Shown here: piece by piece, positions 25,158 through 37,941 of the stretch
Numbering within the stretch: position 1 is the stretch's first letter
Layout of the letters: every line of letters begins with the position of its first letter
DNA from: Macrotrachela quadricornifera
Taxonomy: Eukaryota > Rotifera > Eurotatoria > Philodinida > Philodinidae
Direction of reading: 5' to 3'
Assembly: GCA_022393335.1 (NCBI GenBank)
Contig: JAJEKB010001330.1
Location: 1 to 64,000, forward strand
Length of the DNA: 64,000 nt
Notes under the pieces: generated by a model
Seen by the model: the letters and a program-made list of their open reading frames with translations, nothing else
The model's database searches: none
Told to the model about the DNA's origin: nothing
Program-made: the position numbers and the translations under genes

Positions 25158-25860
25158 TGGTGCAACAGAATAGATGGCGGTCTCAGTATTTTTTAAATAT
25201 TTCAATTTGTATTCATCATTTCGAAAGAAATTTCTTTGTCAAAAGATCCGGCGTTTAATTCTCTACAGAAGAGTATTCAGATGTATTCTACTTTCTAGCT
25301 TAGTCATATTCATTAGTTGTTCAATTGGTGTCATTTTTGACTTTAATGTGTTCCCATGTGTTGTAGGGATAATTTCAATGAGATTGAATAATATAACTAA
25401 TTTATGCATTGATTGTTTGAAGACTAACAATCTTTATCAAATTTACTTATAGGAACTATAGTCCTTTAATATTTATTTTAATCAAAGCACTACATCCACT
25501 CTCACAAACGATAAGAATAAGTAGTTTAACAATGATTGAAGATTGTAACATGATAGTAGAAATTCATATGCCGTCATTAACTCAACGATACTTCCATGAC
25601 AGTTTTTTACCTGATGTTGATAAAGATTGTTAATCTTCGAACAATTAATGTATAAATTAGTTATATTATTCAATCTCAGTAAAATTAACCCTATGACAAA
25701 TGGGAAAACATTAAAGTCAAAAATGGCACCAACTGAACAACTAATAAATGTGGCAATAAACTTTCATAAAAATAGCTAAGCTAGAAAGTAAAATACATCT
25801 GAATACTCTTTTGTAGAGAATTAAACGCCATTTATTCCTCTTTATATATTTCGACCTCAC
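25158..25860. mobile_element. ACGGGTG-family TIR element, partly decayed
   Basis: About 190 bp at 25251-25440 recur inverted at 25625-25845 (CGGCGTTTAATTCTCTACA and its complement). The left end CTGGTGCAACAGAATAGATG followed by CGGTCTCAGTATTTT matches the terminus of the 37942 element. The right end is degraded beyond 25855. The two open frames here (25174 +, 25482 -) are mirror images of the arms, not genes. Confidence 0.6.
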
Positions 25861-26595
25861 ATGAGGCAGTGCAACCAAATTTTTCAAGTCTTCTTCCTCC
25901 GTTCAAGGGAGGATCGAAGATTATGTTTCGATTCAAAATTTTGAATCTTGGAATACTTAGTAATCCTATTGTTGGAGTACCGTAGTAGACATTTCATCCA
26001 AAATCTCGTGCGTATAACTGTTTTCTCCATAACTTGAGAATAAAATGAGATAAAAATCTACTGTTTTTGCCACTCGACACAACAGATTCTGTGAATGAAA
26101 ATATGATAAAGTCTGATTGACCAATAAACTGATCAATCAGATGAATTCATTGGTAAAGATTTTCGAAACTACATTGCAAAAGAATTTCTGGTTAAACTTT
26201 GATTTGAAACACGACTATTCAATAGAAAGTTTGTCCTCTATCGAATCTCACAAACTATATATTTTAAATTAAAGAATCTTATAAAACAAAGAAATCTTTT
26301 AGTGTAATCTCTACAGTATCGAAATGTGAAGCATAATGGGGCTATTTTCATTGGAGCGAAAGGCTCGTGCCATAATGAACATCTTTCAGAAGGTAAGAAG
26401 AGACATTAGCAGCGCAAATATTGGGATAGGATGTCTGGTCCTATAGTTAAAATTTTTGTTTTTTTTGCTCGCCTCATTTTTGAATACGACTTACATCTCT
26501 GAGAGCCGTATATTGAAAATCTCTGTCATGGTCTATGAGACGCAGTAGACATTACTTTTATTCCTATGAACTTCACAGGACAATTTCACAAAATA
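25861..26595. other. Non-coding stretch
   Basis: About 0.7 kb with no open frame above chance and no repeat pairing that I noticed. Confidence 0.4.
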
Positions 26596-26599
26596 TTAA

Positions 26600-27161
26600 T
26601 CCTTTGAGGACCAGAGGATCATTCTTGACCCACCTGTTTTTCAGTGAATGAAAAAGAGTTTAGTTTACATTAAACTACTAAATATGTAAGGTCATTAAGA
26701 TCATCAACCGCTGCATTTATTATCTCATATAAATTTTTGGCAAATATCATTTGCTCTTGCTGCTACGGCACAGTGATGTCACTATTTCTCTCTATTCCTC
26801 TAATCTTTTGTTTCTCGAGAATATTCTCATTCTCTATTACGTGTACATATATATTCCTAAATTTGCAAAGCATATCATTTTAGTTTCAGTGACGAAGTCT
26901 CTCTGCTACGGCTCTAAACGAATATATCGTAGAAGACCTCCTTCTAAAAGTAAGTTTAAACTAGCATTGCCAAGAATTGCCCTTTACTTCGAGAATGAAA
27001 TGCATTTGCGTGCGAATGAAAAAATAAGATGTGCTAATTGCAGCACCAAGAATGAAAATTTTCGACTCAATATCTAGTGCTTTACTTGCAAATTGCCATT
27101 TTGTGTAAAAGATGAAAAATAATGTTTTTTTTCCATTAACAAAAATTCGGTCCGCACCGCG
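26600..27161. mobile_element. Possible piggyBac-type MITE, decayed
   Basis: TTAA (26596-26599) followed by TCCTTTGAGGACCAG, and CGGTCCGCACCGCG followed by TTAA (27162-27165), resemble the ends of the clear piggyBac-type element at 35904-36504 (CCCTTTCGGGACCAG and CGGTCCTGAAAGGG). The left terminus matches well, the right less well. The interior is non-coding; the 108-codon frame at 26751-27077 lies inside it and is not supported. Confidence 0.35.
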
Positions 27162-27165
27162 TTAA

Positions 27166-29452
27166 AAATGGAAAGGATTTTGTGTGTATTTTACGACATC
27201 CAAGATCAGTAACTTATAGGAAATCATAAGACTACCGCTTTCCAATTTATCCTAAATGATATGTTGAATTTCCTCCGACAATGCTAGGTACTTCAGCTAA
27301 TTGCCTAATAAACTATCACAAATAATAGATACAAGCAAAAACCGATTAAACTTATTCGTAACATTGATATTAAATTGATGAAAAATTTTGTGGCAGAAAT
27401 AAACAACTTCATTGAAAAAGTAGTCTATTGTTATCAACGATAGTTTTTGAGTTTAAACGTGCTTAGTCTTCATTCTGACAAAGTGAACAATCATTAAATA
27501 TTATGAAAGCCAGAGATTTACAGGACTTTTAGGTATCTTTAAATGACTCTTCTTATATCACGTTCTGCTTTTAAATGACCTTAAACACTATCTAAAATAT
27601 TCTGTTTCCTTATAAGTTTCTTTGTAAAGCAAATGCATTCTCAAAGATTCGGAGATTTCATGTGACTTGAAAACGACTTTCCTGATTTTTTTTCTTTGAG
27701 ATACGTGTATTATGAATATTTCTTCTCCATTTATTCAATCTTTCTTTTATTATATTAAATCAAAATTTGTCAAATATTTGCTATAATATTCATGGTAACA
27801 ATGAAAGCAGCGTTATTGACTTGAACTATTACTTAATTGTTGGCAATATGTTTCACAAATTACAAAAAAACCTTTTAATCTTGTTTTGATCAAAATACAT
27901 CACTCTTTTCATTCATTGCCCACACGATGTCAATATCACATATGATGAAAAATAAATGAAATAACATTTCATTTTCTTTTATTGCCATTATAAATTTCGA
28001 TGTCTAAATATCAATCAAGTAAAAGGTAGACAGAAAAGATTTGTGGAAAAAATCGATGACAAGTAAATATAGCCCTCAACACATTAGGACATCCTAGATC
28101 TTCTATTCTATCTCATCGTTCAAAAGCTACAAGGAGGTTTTCTATTATTTCCTCTAAAAAAGTTAAAGTTTTTGGTGTTTTCAATGAAAAGTCTTAATTT
28201 CAACCCTTTTTTCTCAATACATCGTTAGTAAATGTATATAAACATTTTTCTGTCAAAGCTATTTAAATTAGTTGCTTACGTTGAGAATTGGCTTGAATAG
28301 ATAGAACTGGTTCAAAATGAAATGTTTCATCAGCATAGTTATTTGTGTCTAAGTACTTAGAATGAATACGATTGTGTACGAAGAAACAATTTACAGAAAA
28401 AAGGGAAAATGAGTACATGTTGAGAATAATTTTAGAACCTTTTGCGTCGGTTTCGAAAAGCACTTTCGCATCTTTATGTGACAAGAAATACGTCCTTAGG
28501 CATAAAAGGAATATTTCATAAAACGTGTCTCAATACATGCCCTCAGAAATGGTATTATTCCAATTATGAATGAGATCTTCCATGATAAAAACGTGCTAAA
28601 ATTTTTAGGAAAAAGTGTACAAACGAAGCGAGATATTAAATAATAAACGTTCGATTTTTACTGAAAATGTCCTTATTTCAGAAAGAGTTCTTCATATGCA
28701 ATAGTTTTGAATGTGCATTATATTAATTAGACTTTGTAACTGTTGAAATGAATATTTTCAGGGAGAAAATCTAACAGGTTTGTTCACAACACACTTCATA
28801 AAAGCACTTAATTGACATCAAGACACACTTTGTAAGACAGAAAATATGTTTATTTATTAACTGTTCTTTCTTATTAACTTTTCTTCATAGCTTGTCCAAC
28901 TCTGAGCTAACATGCTGCTAAGACGATGGAAGCAAAACATTGCCTATAGTAAAAAAACGAACATATATTTATATGTACATAAATGCTAAAAAAAATCAAA
29001 AAGTTTTAGAAGTCATTTAAAAAGACAAATTTCCATAATACATAATCCCTCTACTGTGTCGAGAACGTTAATAAATCGTGCCGTTCTTTCGAAATCTATC
29101 CGACGACAGAATCTATCTTATATTTTGACACTACAGTAATTGCGCAGAAAAGTGCAAAAATAAGTTGGAAAAAATAAATATAAGATCAAATGCAAAGTCA
29201 AGTTTTTTATTTGATTCTTCGAATGTTATCAGCGAACTCAGTTTTCATTTCTATTCTTCCTAACAACATTTTTGAAAGAAAATAGGTATTATCTGTTCTT
29301 TAGTGGTAACAAAAAAGCAGTTTACGTAGCAGAAAAATCGGGACGAAGTGAAATCTCGACTATCTAAATACATGATGTAGGTTCTCTTTGTCTAAATAAC
29401 AACTAACTGTACACTAATCCACATTGGTAATTAACGAATCATTCAACAGATT
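27166..29452. other. About 2.3 kb without a recognisable gene
   Basis: AT-rich sequence upstream of the broken ART gene. It does not contain the ART upstream block seen at 1-190 and 46170-46350. No repeat was identified. Confidence 0.4.
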
Positions 29453-31129
29453 ATGAATGGACAAAAATCAAAAGAAGACACTCCTGCAACATCAAAACCT
29501 TCTAGTTTAACTGCAACCGCAGCTAACAGTACTATCAATCCCCAAAAGCGAATTCTTCAAAATTATTTATTAATCTGGCTCGATGCTGTTATTGATCAAT
29601 CAAACAAAGATTGCCAAAGTGCATTTGCACAATTAAGAAATGTTGTCAACGACGTTCATACATTTACTGAAAAAGAAAAATGCATCGATTTTCTTACTGA
29701 ACTTAATGATTTCAGACTCTTCCTAATAGTAGAGAGTACAATTGGTCAACAAATATTACCTCTTATCCACAGTATACCTCAATTAGAGGGTGTTTATGTA
29801 TCCTGTAGTAATAAAAATGTACATGAGCAATGGACTAAGCAATGGATTAAGGTTAAAGGTGTATATACATCAATTATATCTATTAGTGAAGCATTACAAA
29901 TGGCTGTTAAACAATGTGAACAAGATTTTATTCCTCTAAGTTTTATTACAGTGAATGCAGAGGCTTCCAATCAAGACTTAAATCAATTGGAGCTCAACTT
30001 TATGTACACTCAAATACTCAAAGATATTCTTCTTGAAATGGAATATGACCAACAGTCCATCAAGGATTTCGTCGCTTACTGCCGAAAAGGTGACTATGAA
30101 TCATCAACCAATATTACTAAATTCGAGAAAGAATATTATGCACATTCACCAATCTGGTGGTATACTTTCCCATCATTCATCTATTCTATGCTCAACAGTG
30201 CTCTACGTCTACTGGAGACAGATACCATCATTAATATCGGGTTCTTTATTCGTGATCTTCATCAACAAATAAAATAATTACATCAACAACAGATGAGTGG
30301 TTACAATGGACAGCCTCTTATAGTGTATTGAAGACAGAGTCTATCGAACAATGATTTTGAGAAGCTTTCTAAAGTAAAAGGTAACTTGATGTCTTTTAAT
30401 AACTTTCTATCCACAAGTACAAACCGAGAAGTGTCCATTGGATACGCCGATATTGCCTTAACAACAATCGATATGGTTGGCATTCTCTTTGAAATGAGTG
30501 TTGACCCTTCCATCTCATCCGCACCTTTCGCTGCCATCCAAGAATTTAGCTATTACAAGACGGAAGAAGAAATCCTTTTCTCTGTGCACACCGTTTTCTG
30601 TATTGGTGAAATTAAACAAATCGACAAGAACAAGTCACTTTATCAAGTGGAACTTAAGCTAACATCAGATGATGATCAAGACCTTCGAACACTCACGAAA
30701 CATATACAAGACGCAGCAGTTGGGACAGCATGGGAACGAATAGGCAGCTTGTTAGTTCATTTGAAAAAGTTAGATAGAGCTAAAGAACTCTACACATTAC
30801 TACTCGAACAGGTATCTGATGAGAGTGATAAAACAGTTTATTATACTAATCTTGAAAGTGTAAAAAATAATCAAGGTGATTCTGATAAAGCTATCTGGTA
30901 CTATGAAAGAGGGCTTGAAATGCTACAAAAAACTCTTCCTGCAAATCATCCTGATTTGACTACTTCCTACAATAACATCGCTTGGGTGATTAGAAGTATG
31001 AACAATTACTCGAAAGCACTCTTATTGTATGAATGTGCTCTTAACATTTGGCAAAGTTCATTACCTCCAAATCATCCAAATCTTAAGAGTGTGCGAGAGA
31101 GTATAGAGTTTGTAAGAAAGAAATTGTGA
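29453..31129 (+). pseudogene. ART+TPR protein gene with two in-frame stops
   Basis: One intronless frame of 559 codons is interrupted only by TAA at 30275-30277 and TGA at 30329-30331. It aligns end to end with the open gene at 44082-46169: a 40-residue low-complexity start, the shared N-terminal domain (LLIWLDAVIDQS...), a linker (PIWWYTFPSF), an arginine ADP-ribosyltransferase-like domain and two kinesin-light-chain-like TPRs (DLTTSYNNIAWV..., 42-residue period). In the ART domain the S motif (FLSTS) and the ExE motif (EEEILFS) are kept, but the second stop occupies the position of the conserved NAD-binding arginine. A catalytic product is therefore not expected without recoding. Everything else is intact, so inactivation looks recent. 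It has fewer TPRs than its paralogue. Confidence 0.8.
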
Positions 31130-32639
31130 AATATGAATTGATAAATAAAGAAAAATCGCTTTCACTAAATTGAATCGCGTCCTGTTTTTTTACTTTATCT
31201 CGCGCGTGCGTACATAGAAACTCTGTAATAATTGAAACACAATAGACACAGCATATCGGTACGGCAATATATGTACATAGATACTTGTATAATAGGCCTT
31301 CACGAACATGTTTGTATTTCGCTTATTAGGAGAATTTTTTTATATTGTTAAAGTAATAATCGCCTTGGAGAGTAAAACAAGTAGCGCTCATCTGATGGAT
31401 TCGCTGACCTTTTTCTGAAAGATAATTTAGCATGATTTTCATCAAGATATAACTTAGCAATGAAAGCAAGAGGCCTAGTGAGGTATAACATGGATGTAAT
31501 GTACATTTTTACTATCTTTTGAGAAAAATTTCAAAAGCAGGAATGGTAACATAGGAAGATTCTAGAAGTAGGAAGCTTTACGTTCTACGAAATCCAAAAT
31601 AGTCGGTGACAAGACAGTTGAGCCCTTCTATATGTAACTTTGATGAAAAACTGTGATGAACTCCATACACGTCGCTCAGTATGATAAAGAGTGAGCAGCA
31701 GTTGCCGGGATTTATTTTTTTGAGATTTTTTAATAAATTCTCATGCATCTCGAAATAAACTCTGCATAATTCCTGAGAATGAGAACTTAGTGAAAGTGGG
31801 GCAAGGGCAAGGATAAAGATGCGATGAAGTACTTATACAGCTAATAAGTCTCAATAAATCTTTAGTTAGGAAATTAATCCTGTATAGAAAATAAATCCAA
31901 AAAAATAAATTTCAGTAGTCTGTCAGACTGAGAATAAAGTTTGATTAAGAATGAGAGTTAGAATCAAGGTGAGGATGAGGGTGAGTGTATAGATGCAGCT
32001 GATGATGAGTGCTGACACGGCGAAAGGAATGAGGCTTAAATGGTGGGGTTCTAATGTCAGGAGCTCAACTGTCGGTGTATCCAAATAATCACATCCCTGA
32101 TTATCATTGAGCATAGTTTGATTTTGATTATATTATATCTCATAATCTTCTTAATCGTATAGAAGCTAGGAAACAGAAATCCATCTTTTAATGGTGGTCG
32201 GCTTATAGAAATATCCCTATTAGTGATTCATATATAAATGACAATCATCATTTGAACTCACACTCAAAATGTCAAAATATGATTCTCCAACCACTCATTC
32301 TTTTGATAGAAGTAACCTTGTGAGATCGTGTAGATAGCTTAGAGATTCATCATTAGATATTGGCTGCCTTCACTACTCAAATAAAGTGTGGAGTATAGGA
32401 CATAATATTGTTTAAAACAATATTTCTCGATTATGTAAGAAAAATATTAAATTCGATTTATCGTGGGCACCTGTTAATTTATTAAAGGATTATTGTGCCG
32501 ATCAATGCCACTAATCGAAGCAACATTGTTGACTGATCATTCTTTTACTCAAGCATGCGTCTAAAATGTCATGATGCACTGCTAAGATCATTGCTTTATT
32601 TTTTAACTAGAAGGCAATGTCAACATCAAAAGTAAATTC
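31130..32639. other. About 1.5 kb without a recognisable gene
   Basis: Holds the 31382-31460 copy of the GCGCTCAT repeat block (see 9050) and a purine-rich GATGAGGGTGAG stretch near 31950-31990. No gene. Confidence 0.4.
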
Positions 32640-32905
32640 TCTTTTTACTTCAGACCTCGCCCTCGAAAATTATTTTTGGCATTAAGATAAGTGAAGCGGG
32701 CTGAAATTTTCAGGATATGCTGGGACTGCCATGGAGAGACTGATACAATTGTCAGCCCTATACCATGGTGTATGAATGAGATACTCACCAAACAAGGGTC
32801 AAAAATAGCTGATTTGGGATCCAAAATTTCTCTCTCAGTACTCATACAATAGATTCAAAATATTTTTTTTGTTTGAAAGAGCACCTTGACATGCTCTTTC
32901 GAACA
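32640..32905 (-). repeat. Solo arm of the palindromic element family
   Basis: This block matches one arm of the 58549-59289 palindrome: TGAAATTTTCAGGATATGCTG, GCCCTATACCATGG, ACCAAACAA, the CAAAATTTCTCTCTCAGTAC region, then TTTGTTTGAAAGAGCA. No inverted partner arm follows, so it is a single-arm remnant. Another diverged copy lies at 61020-61230. Confidence 0.55.
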
Positions 32906-34109
32906 AAAAAATTAAACATTTTTCGATTTTTTTTAAAAATAAGCATAGTTTTCAAGAAGTCAAGGAAAATCATTGAAAATCTTGGTAAAAAAAAGTGTCA
33001 AAGAAATTCAATATCAATTCTGAAAGTGCAGAAGGTGAGCTATCCTCCTATGCATTTATCTTAATTTCGGAAATTTTAATGAAAACTGACGTTTTTCTTA
33101 AAGAGGGGACGCCTTAACAAATTGACTTGAGAAAACGTATTTAATTAGGAAAAAAATTAGTCTATATGGAGAAAAATGTCGAATCTTAACTTATTGATTT
33201 GAAATTGTTTTAGAATGCAATTAAGTTAGAGTAAAAGTTAATTGGATTTCATGGAAGTATTAATAAAGATATCGATAAACTAAAGTTTAAAATGAAAATT
33301 ATATCTGTATAGAATGTGATCAATCAAGGAAACTTTCGATCCATAACATTTTTTTTCTACTTCAGTTAAGAGTTTTATGCGTTATTCACAAATATAATGT
33401 TTCATGCAATATCTTTTTTTTTCATCAGTGAGAAAAATATTATGGTATGGTTAATTACGGGTAATCTTGTTACAAATTTTCACTGTACTTTAACATACTT
33501 TCAATAGATTTATCATACAAGTATATATTCGTTCGTCAGTGTTGTTTTAATCTGCTACTCACGGCTAGCCGATCTCATGTTCAGTCCTAAAATACATTAA
33601 TCAATAGCTTTTTACATGAACGATCATTAAGTATTTGGAATTGTGTTTTACTGTTATATTAACGAAGCTGGATCAGCAGACATACATATACAGTAAAACT
33701 TCTGTATGCAAATATCTTTGTATTATGAACTATGAACGGTTTTTTCGTGTTATCTACGCTAGAAAACTCTCGACAGTAAACAATCACTTAAACTCACTAC
33801 ACACTTTCGATTCCGTCAAAGTGATGCCTGTATAAATGAATCGATTAGATTTGGATGACTAATATGTCTTAAGCATAGAAAAAATTAGCAAAGAGTAAAC
33901 AATGATATACAGAATAAATCGGTTAGAAAAATAACCAATAATCATACCACTGAAAGTATTGAAGAAAAAATAAAAATAAAAATCAGTTCAAAAATATTTG
34001 GAACAAATCGAGACATTGAGTATATCCACAAAACTTGAATTTGTTTGTGTCAAAAAATTAAATTTGAACAAGACATATCATAGAGTAAATGCAAATTAAA
34101 CATGAATGA
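32906..34109. other. Non-coding stretch
   Basis: AT-rich; the short frames at 32873 and 33635 have no recognisable features. Confidence 0.4.
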
Positions 34110-35230
34110 TCTTTAATATGACAGATATACAATTAGTCACAATCATACAACTCATTTTTCAAAAAATAATTGATAGAATTTGAAGATTTTAAGAGATGTG
34201 TGATGTAGGTCTCCATGAATTCTTTCATTTTGAAAATAATCAGCAAAAAGAAACACTAATCGCCTTTCAAAAATGTACACTCTTTGATGGCTCGCCAAAC
34301 ATTTACTCAATAAATGTTGTATCATCATGAAAAACAGACGTTAAATTTGAGTTCTTTATCCTCGAGAAAATCGGTTCAAGTTTATTACAGATATCTTGTC
34401 GTATTCTCTTATCTGAGATGTTATATTTTCTAATCTTGAACTCTAACTTGAGTGAATAAGATGAACAGATAAACATTTATAACTTTTACAATGCAGTATT
34501 TATAGATATAGGACTGTTTCTTTCAGAAAACTGAACTAGATGTCGTTCAAATGTTTTGGTTTCCATGAGCAAGTTTAGTAGGGTAACCAGGTCAAGATAA
34601 AGTTGAGATCTCCCAAAACCGCTGTTATTTAAAAAACAATTTTTCCAGACTTTATAATTTTAGGCAGCTTCTTAAAATTTTTAGAATGGTACAACTACAT
34701 ATCTATTTCTGCTTAAGCTACTATAAGCAAATAACACCATATTAACATTCACAAGTCCTTTAATGGATATGAATAGTTTCTATTACGTCAAATATTTGAA
34801 AAAGAATTATTTTCGCTCAAGAATCGAATCAGTTGATAATTTATCAAAAATCATAAGTCTCACTTATTGCACTTACGATAAACGAGGGAAATCAACGTCT
34901 AGTCATTTCTATATTTAATTTCACTGTATCATTCATTATTAGTTCAGTTTCAAAGCGAGTTGATGCATTTCGTTTGGATTCCTCTTGAAAAGTTACTGGA
35001 CATTTGTTCATACAATTACTAGAAAAGAAAAACTATTTAGAAATTACTGCAAACGGAGCACATCATATTGCAGCTTATGAAGGATCTTCTTCTATTTGAA
35101 TGTTATCTTTACGATTGATATCCACTAAGACTCAACACCAGGACTTGAAGCGACCAGTTCACCTTTTTTTTTATATATATTTTTGTGTAAATATTACTGG
35201 AAGATCTGACGTGTAGTAATCAACAAGGAG
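34110..35230. repeat. 3' flank of the F-box-like pseudogene, paired with 9.18-10.13 kb
   Basis: Patchy, collinear similarity with 9180-10130 in the same orientation (blocks ATACAACTCATTTTT, CATTTTGAAAATAATCA, TTATTACAGATA, and TCGAACATG at the end). It lies immediately downstream (minus-strand sense) of the F-box-like pseudogene and was probably duplicated with a family member. Confidence 0.4.
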
Positions 35231-35236
35231 GAGTGC

Positions 35237-37335
35237 TTATCTGAGAACCAATCTTCTCGAACATGCATCCATCAACTTCGTATACCCTCTCATCAGACTT
35301 AAAACACTTTTTGTTCGATTCGATTTGAAATTGCCAAATGATGAAGTAATGGAAATGAATATGAAATTTTCATAAAAAAACGAATATTCGTCTCGCATAC
35401 ATAGAATGCACACATTATTAAACAAACCATCGGGAAAACTATGTGAAATAGCTTGTAAATATTCCATTGAACAAGGAATCGAATAAAAATGACATTGGTT
35501 TCATAATTATATAACTGATGTAATCATCAATATAATATCCTCTTTGAATATAAATGTATGTCGAATATGATCAACAGATGGCTTTGTTTCTTCATTCATA
35601 ATAACATGATTGATAACAATATCTAAAATAATTTTTTCTCAGTAGGAAATTTGGTTGAGAGATGAATTTCCCAAATATATACAATCAATAAATGAAGTTC
35701 GTTGACTAAGACGAAGTGATAATTCAAGTTTTTTCAAATATAATATTCGACGAATAAATGGAACAATTAAGCTATCAAATTCACTTGTTGAAAGTTGTAC
35801 ATACAATGAAAAATAATTTAGTTTATCCAAATTTTTCTAAGCATGAAAGATATGAATTGATATTTAAACATTCTTTATTGATTTGACAACAAATGGAAAT
35901 TAACCCTTTCGGGACCAGATTATTTTTTCGAAAAGTTTGAAGCAGGAAAGGTCACCATCCGATAAGGTCAAAAATCTGTTAATCACTTCAAAAGCATGTT
36001 TGGTACAGCCAGCGTGAAAGGGCGTGTTTTTCTGCATCGTTTTTCACACTTGGTATAGTATTTTATGGAAATTATCCTAGTATAAATAGGAAACTTTCAA
36101 AAGACCCGATGCCAATTCACAGAAGACGGAGTCACTATATAATATTTCTGAAATATATGATGCACTCTAACTTGTCGTGATGGTTAATCCTATGTTTGGA
36201 TGCAGCTGTCTTTCCTCTACGAAATCCAGTAAAGCAATTCATATCTATCACATATATCCTTAAAAAACATGGGCACCACAAAATTTCACAAAAGCGAATT
36301 TTCTTAAGGTTCAATTTTTTGACTCTTTGTAGTTTAATTATCTTTGCGAGGGTAACTTAGTATCCATTAAAAGTTTGTGAAAAACTTCATCTCGCTTCGC
36401 TCTACAAAGTTTACCAAGTGAAAAGAAAATTAAAATTGTCATAACGTCGCTTTTAAACCATTCGGGATAGATGGTACAACCTTTGTACCGCGGTCCTGAA
36501 AGGGTTAAAAAAAGGACTCTTTTTGTCACAATATTTACCATATTATTTAATAATCTAAAAAAATTGTGTGTAATTTCTATTGGAATACGTCGAAGTAATG
36601 ATGGATCGTGAACATATTCAAGTTTAACTAAAAATGTATGTAATTGATTAAGACGACCATCAAATAGATGAAAACAATCATCAATATTATGTAATTTAAT
36701 AAATAAATGAGTCATATTTAATGAAAAACATATCGTTGATAATAAATCATTATTCACATCCAAATTTATATATTTTAAATTTGATAATAAATTAAATATA
36801 CGATTATAGATATCAATAAGTAATGTAAACATTGATAAATTTGGAACTTCATAATCAATCATTAAAATCAATTCAGATATTTTATATTGAAAATCAACAA
36901 TAAATGAAATTTTTTTTATATTTTAGTATAAACAAATCAGATATATTACCATCAAAAGTCTTCGAACCCATATTAACATCAACATTGATTAAACGAATTC
37001 GATATAAATTAATAAATTTATTAGTATATAAAATATGGTCCAAGAAACATGTTTCAATTGTGAGATATTCAATATTATTATGGATTCGTGGTAAAATTTC
37101 AAAACAAAATCGATCAAATATTTGATTCATTTTTGAATTATCCTTTTCATTCGATAATATACTTGTTAAATCGATTGATTGAATGAATGTTTGATCACAT
37201 GCAGTTTTATCGAATTTTCTAGTACTAACAATTAATCAATGTAAAACATACAAATTAGAAAGTTTTTTTTAGAATATTAAGCAAAATTTCGTCAGGTAAA
37301 TTAAGAATATTAATCAATGAATTATTCATCTTCAT
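35237..37335 (-). pseudogene. F-box/LRR-like gene of the bdelloid-expanded family, decayed
   Basis: Reading the minus strand from an ATG at 37335, the start encodes an F-box-like LPDEILLNILKK. A shift in an A-run and a stop then break the frame, after which family segments follow: a FDRFCFEILPRIHNNIEYL helix/LRR-like block (37130-36894), a block with LNQLHTFLVKLEYVHDPS (36871-36540), LYVQLSTSEFDSLIVPF and LKKLELSLRLSQRTSFID (35830-35639), and a C-terminal part MEYLQAISHSFPDG (35467-35237). Several frameshifts and stops separate these. A 601-bp piggyBac-type element is inserted at 35904-36504. F-box proteins recruit SCF ubiquitin ligase substrates; bdelloid genomes carry many members with weak LRR-like repeats. 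The family assignment rests on recalled sequence character, not a search. Confidence 0.6.
35904..36504. mobile_element. piggyBac-type MITE, 601 bp
   Basis: Flanked by TTAA on both sides (35900-35903, 36505-36508), the piggyBac target site. The ends are CCCTTTCGGGACC and GGTCCTGAAAGGG, an inverted pair with one mismatch in 13. It has no transposase. It sits inside the F-box-like pseudogene, whose homology resumes on both sides. Confidence 0.85.
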
Positions 37336-37941
37336 TTTTTTTTTCAAATAGTAAGAATATATATGCAATATACATGTGTCCACAGGATTTTTTGATATTC
37401 ATCAAGTGACCTTGTTCAATTCTGATGAAACTTTCAGGATTTATAGAACTTTTTTAGCTGATCATTTTGGTAAAAATTTTTGAACTAAACCCTACTTTCA
37501 TCGAAATACAGGTGAAATACTCTACCAGATTTTTATTATTTATGCTTTTTTTGTCATGATTCCCACCTTATCAGATCGAAAAAGTGAAAAGATGCTCACA
37601 AAATAGTGGGGAGAATAGCAGAAATTTTTTTAAAACGATTTTACAGAAAGTATTCCAATATATTATTAAAACCAAAAAGCAAAATCGACAAATTCGCTTC
37701 CTCGAGCTCAAGAATTGCGAAAGAGTAATGTTTTATGTAATCATTCAGTCACTGGCAGTGATAAGCTATGAAGATGAGTAATCATTGTCTACTATAATAC
37801 TATAGAACACTATTTTCTGTAGAGTATTATTTCTTTGAAAAAACTTTTCGATACATAGAAGTAACAACGTTGTATCTTAGGAAAAGCAGCTAATTACAAA
37901 ATCTTTTTTTTTCTATTTTAAACAATGAATATCTTTATCTA

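Noticed and set aside
25174..25673. 92- and 63-codon frames sharing MNNITNLYI-like sequence
   Set aside because: They are the two arms of the 25158-25860 inverted-repeat element.
30245..30345. An intron removing both stops of the broken ART gene
   Set aside because: A GT...AG pair can be proposed, but it would delete the segment holding the catalytic arginine region, and paralogues are intronless.
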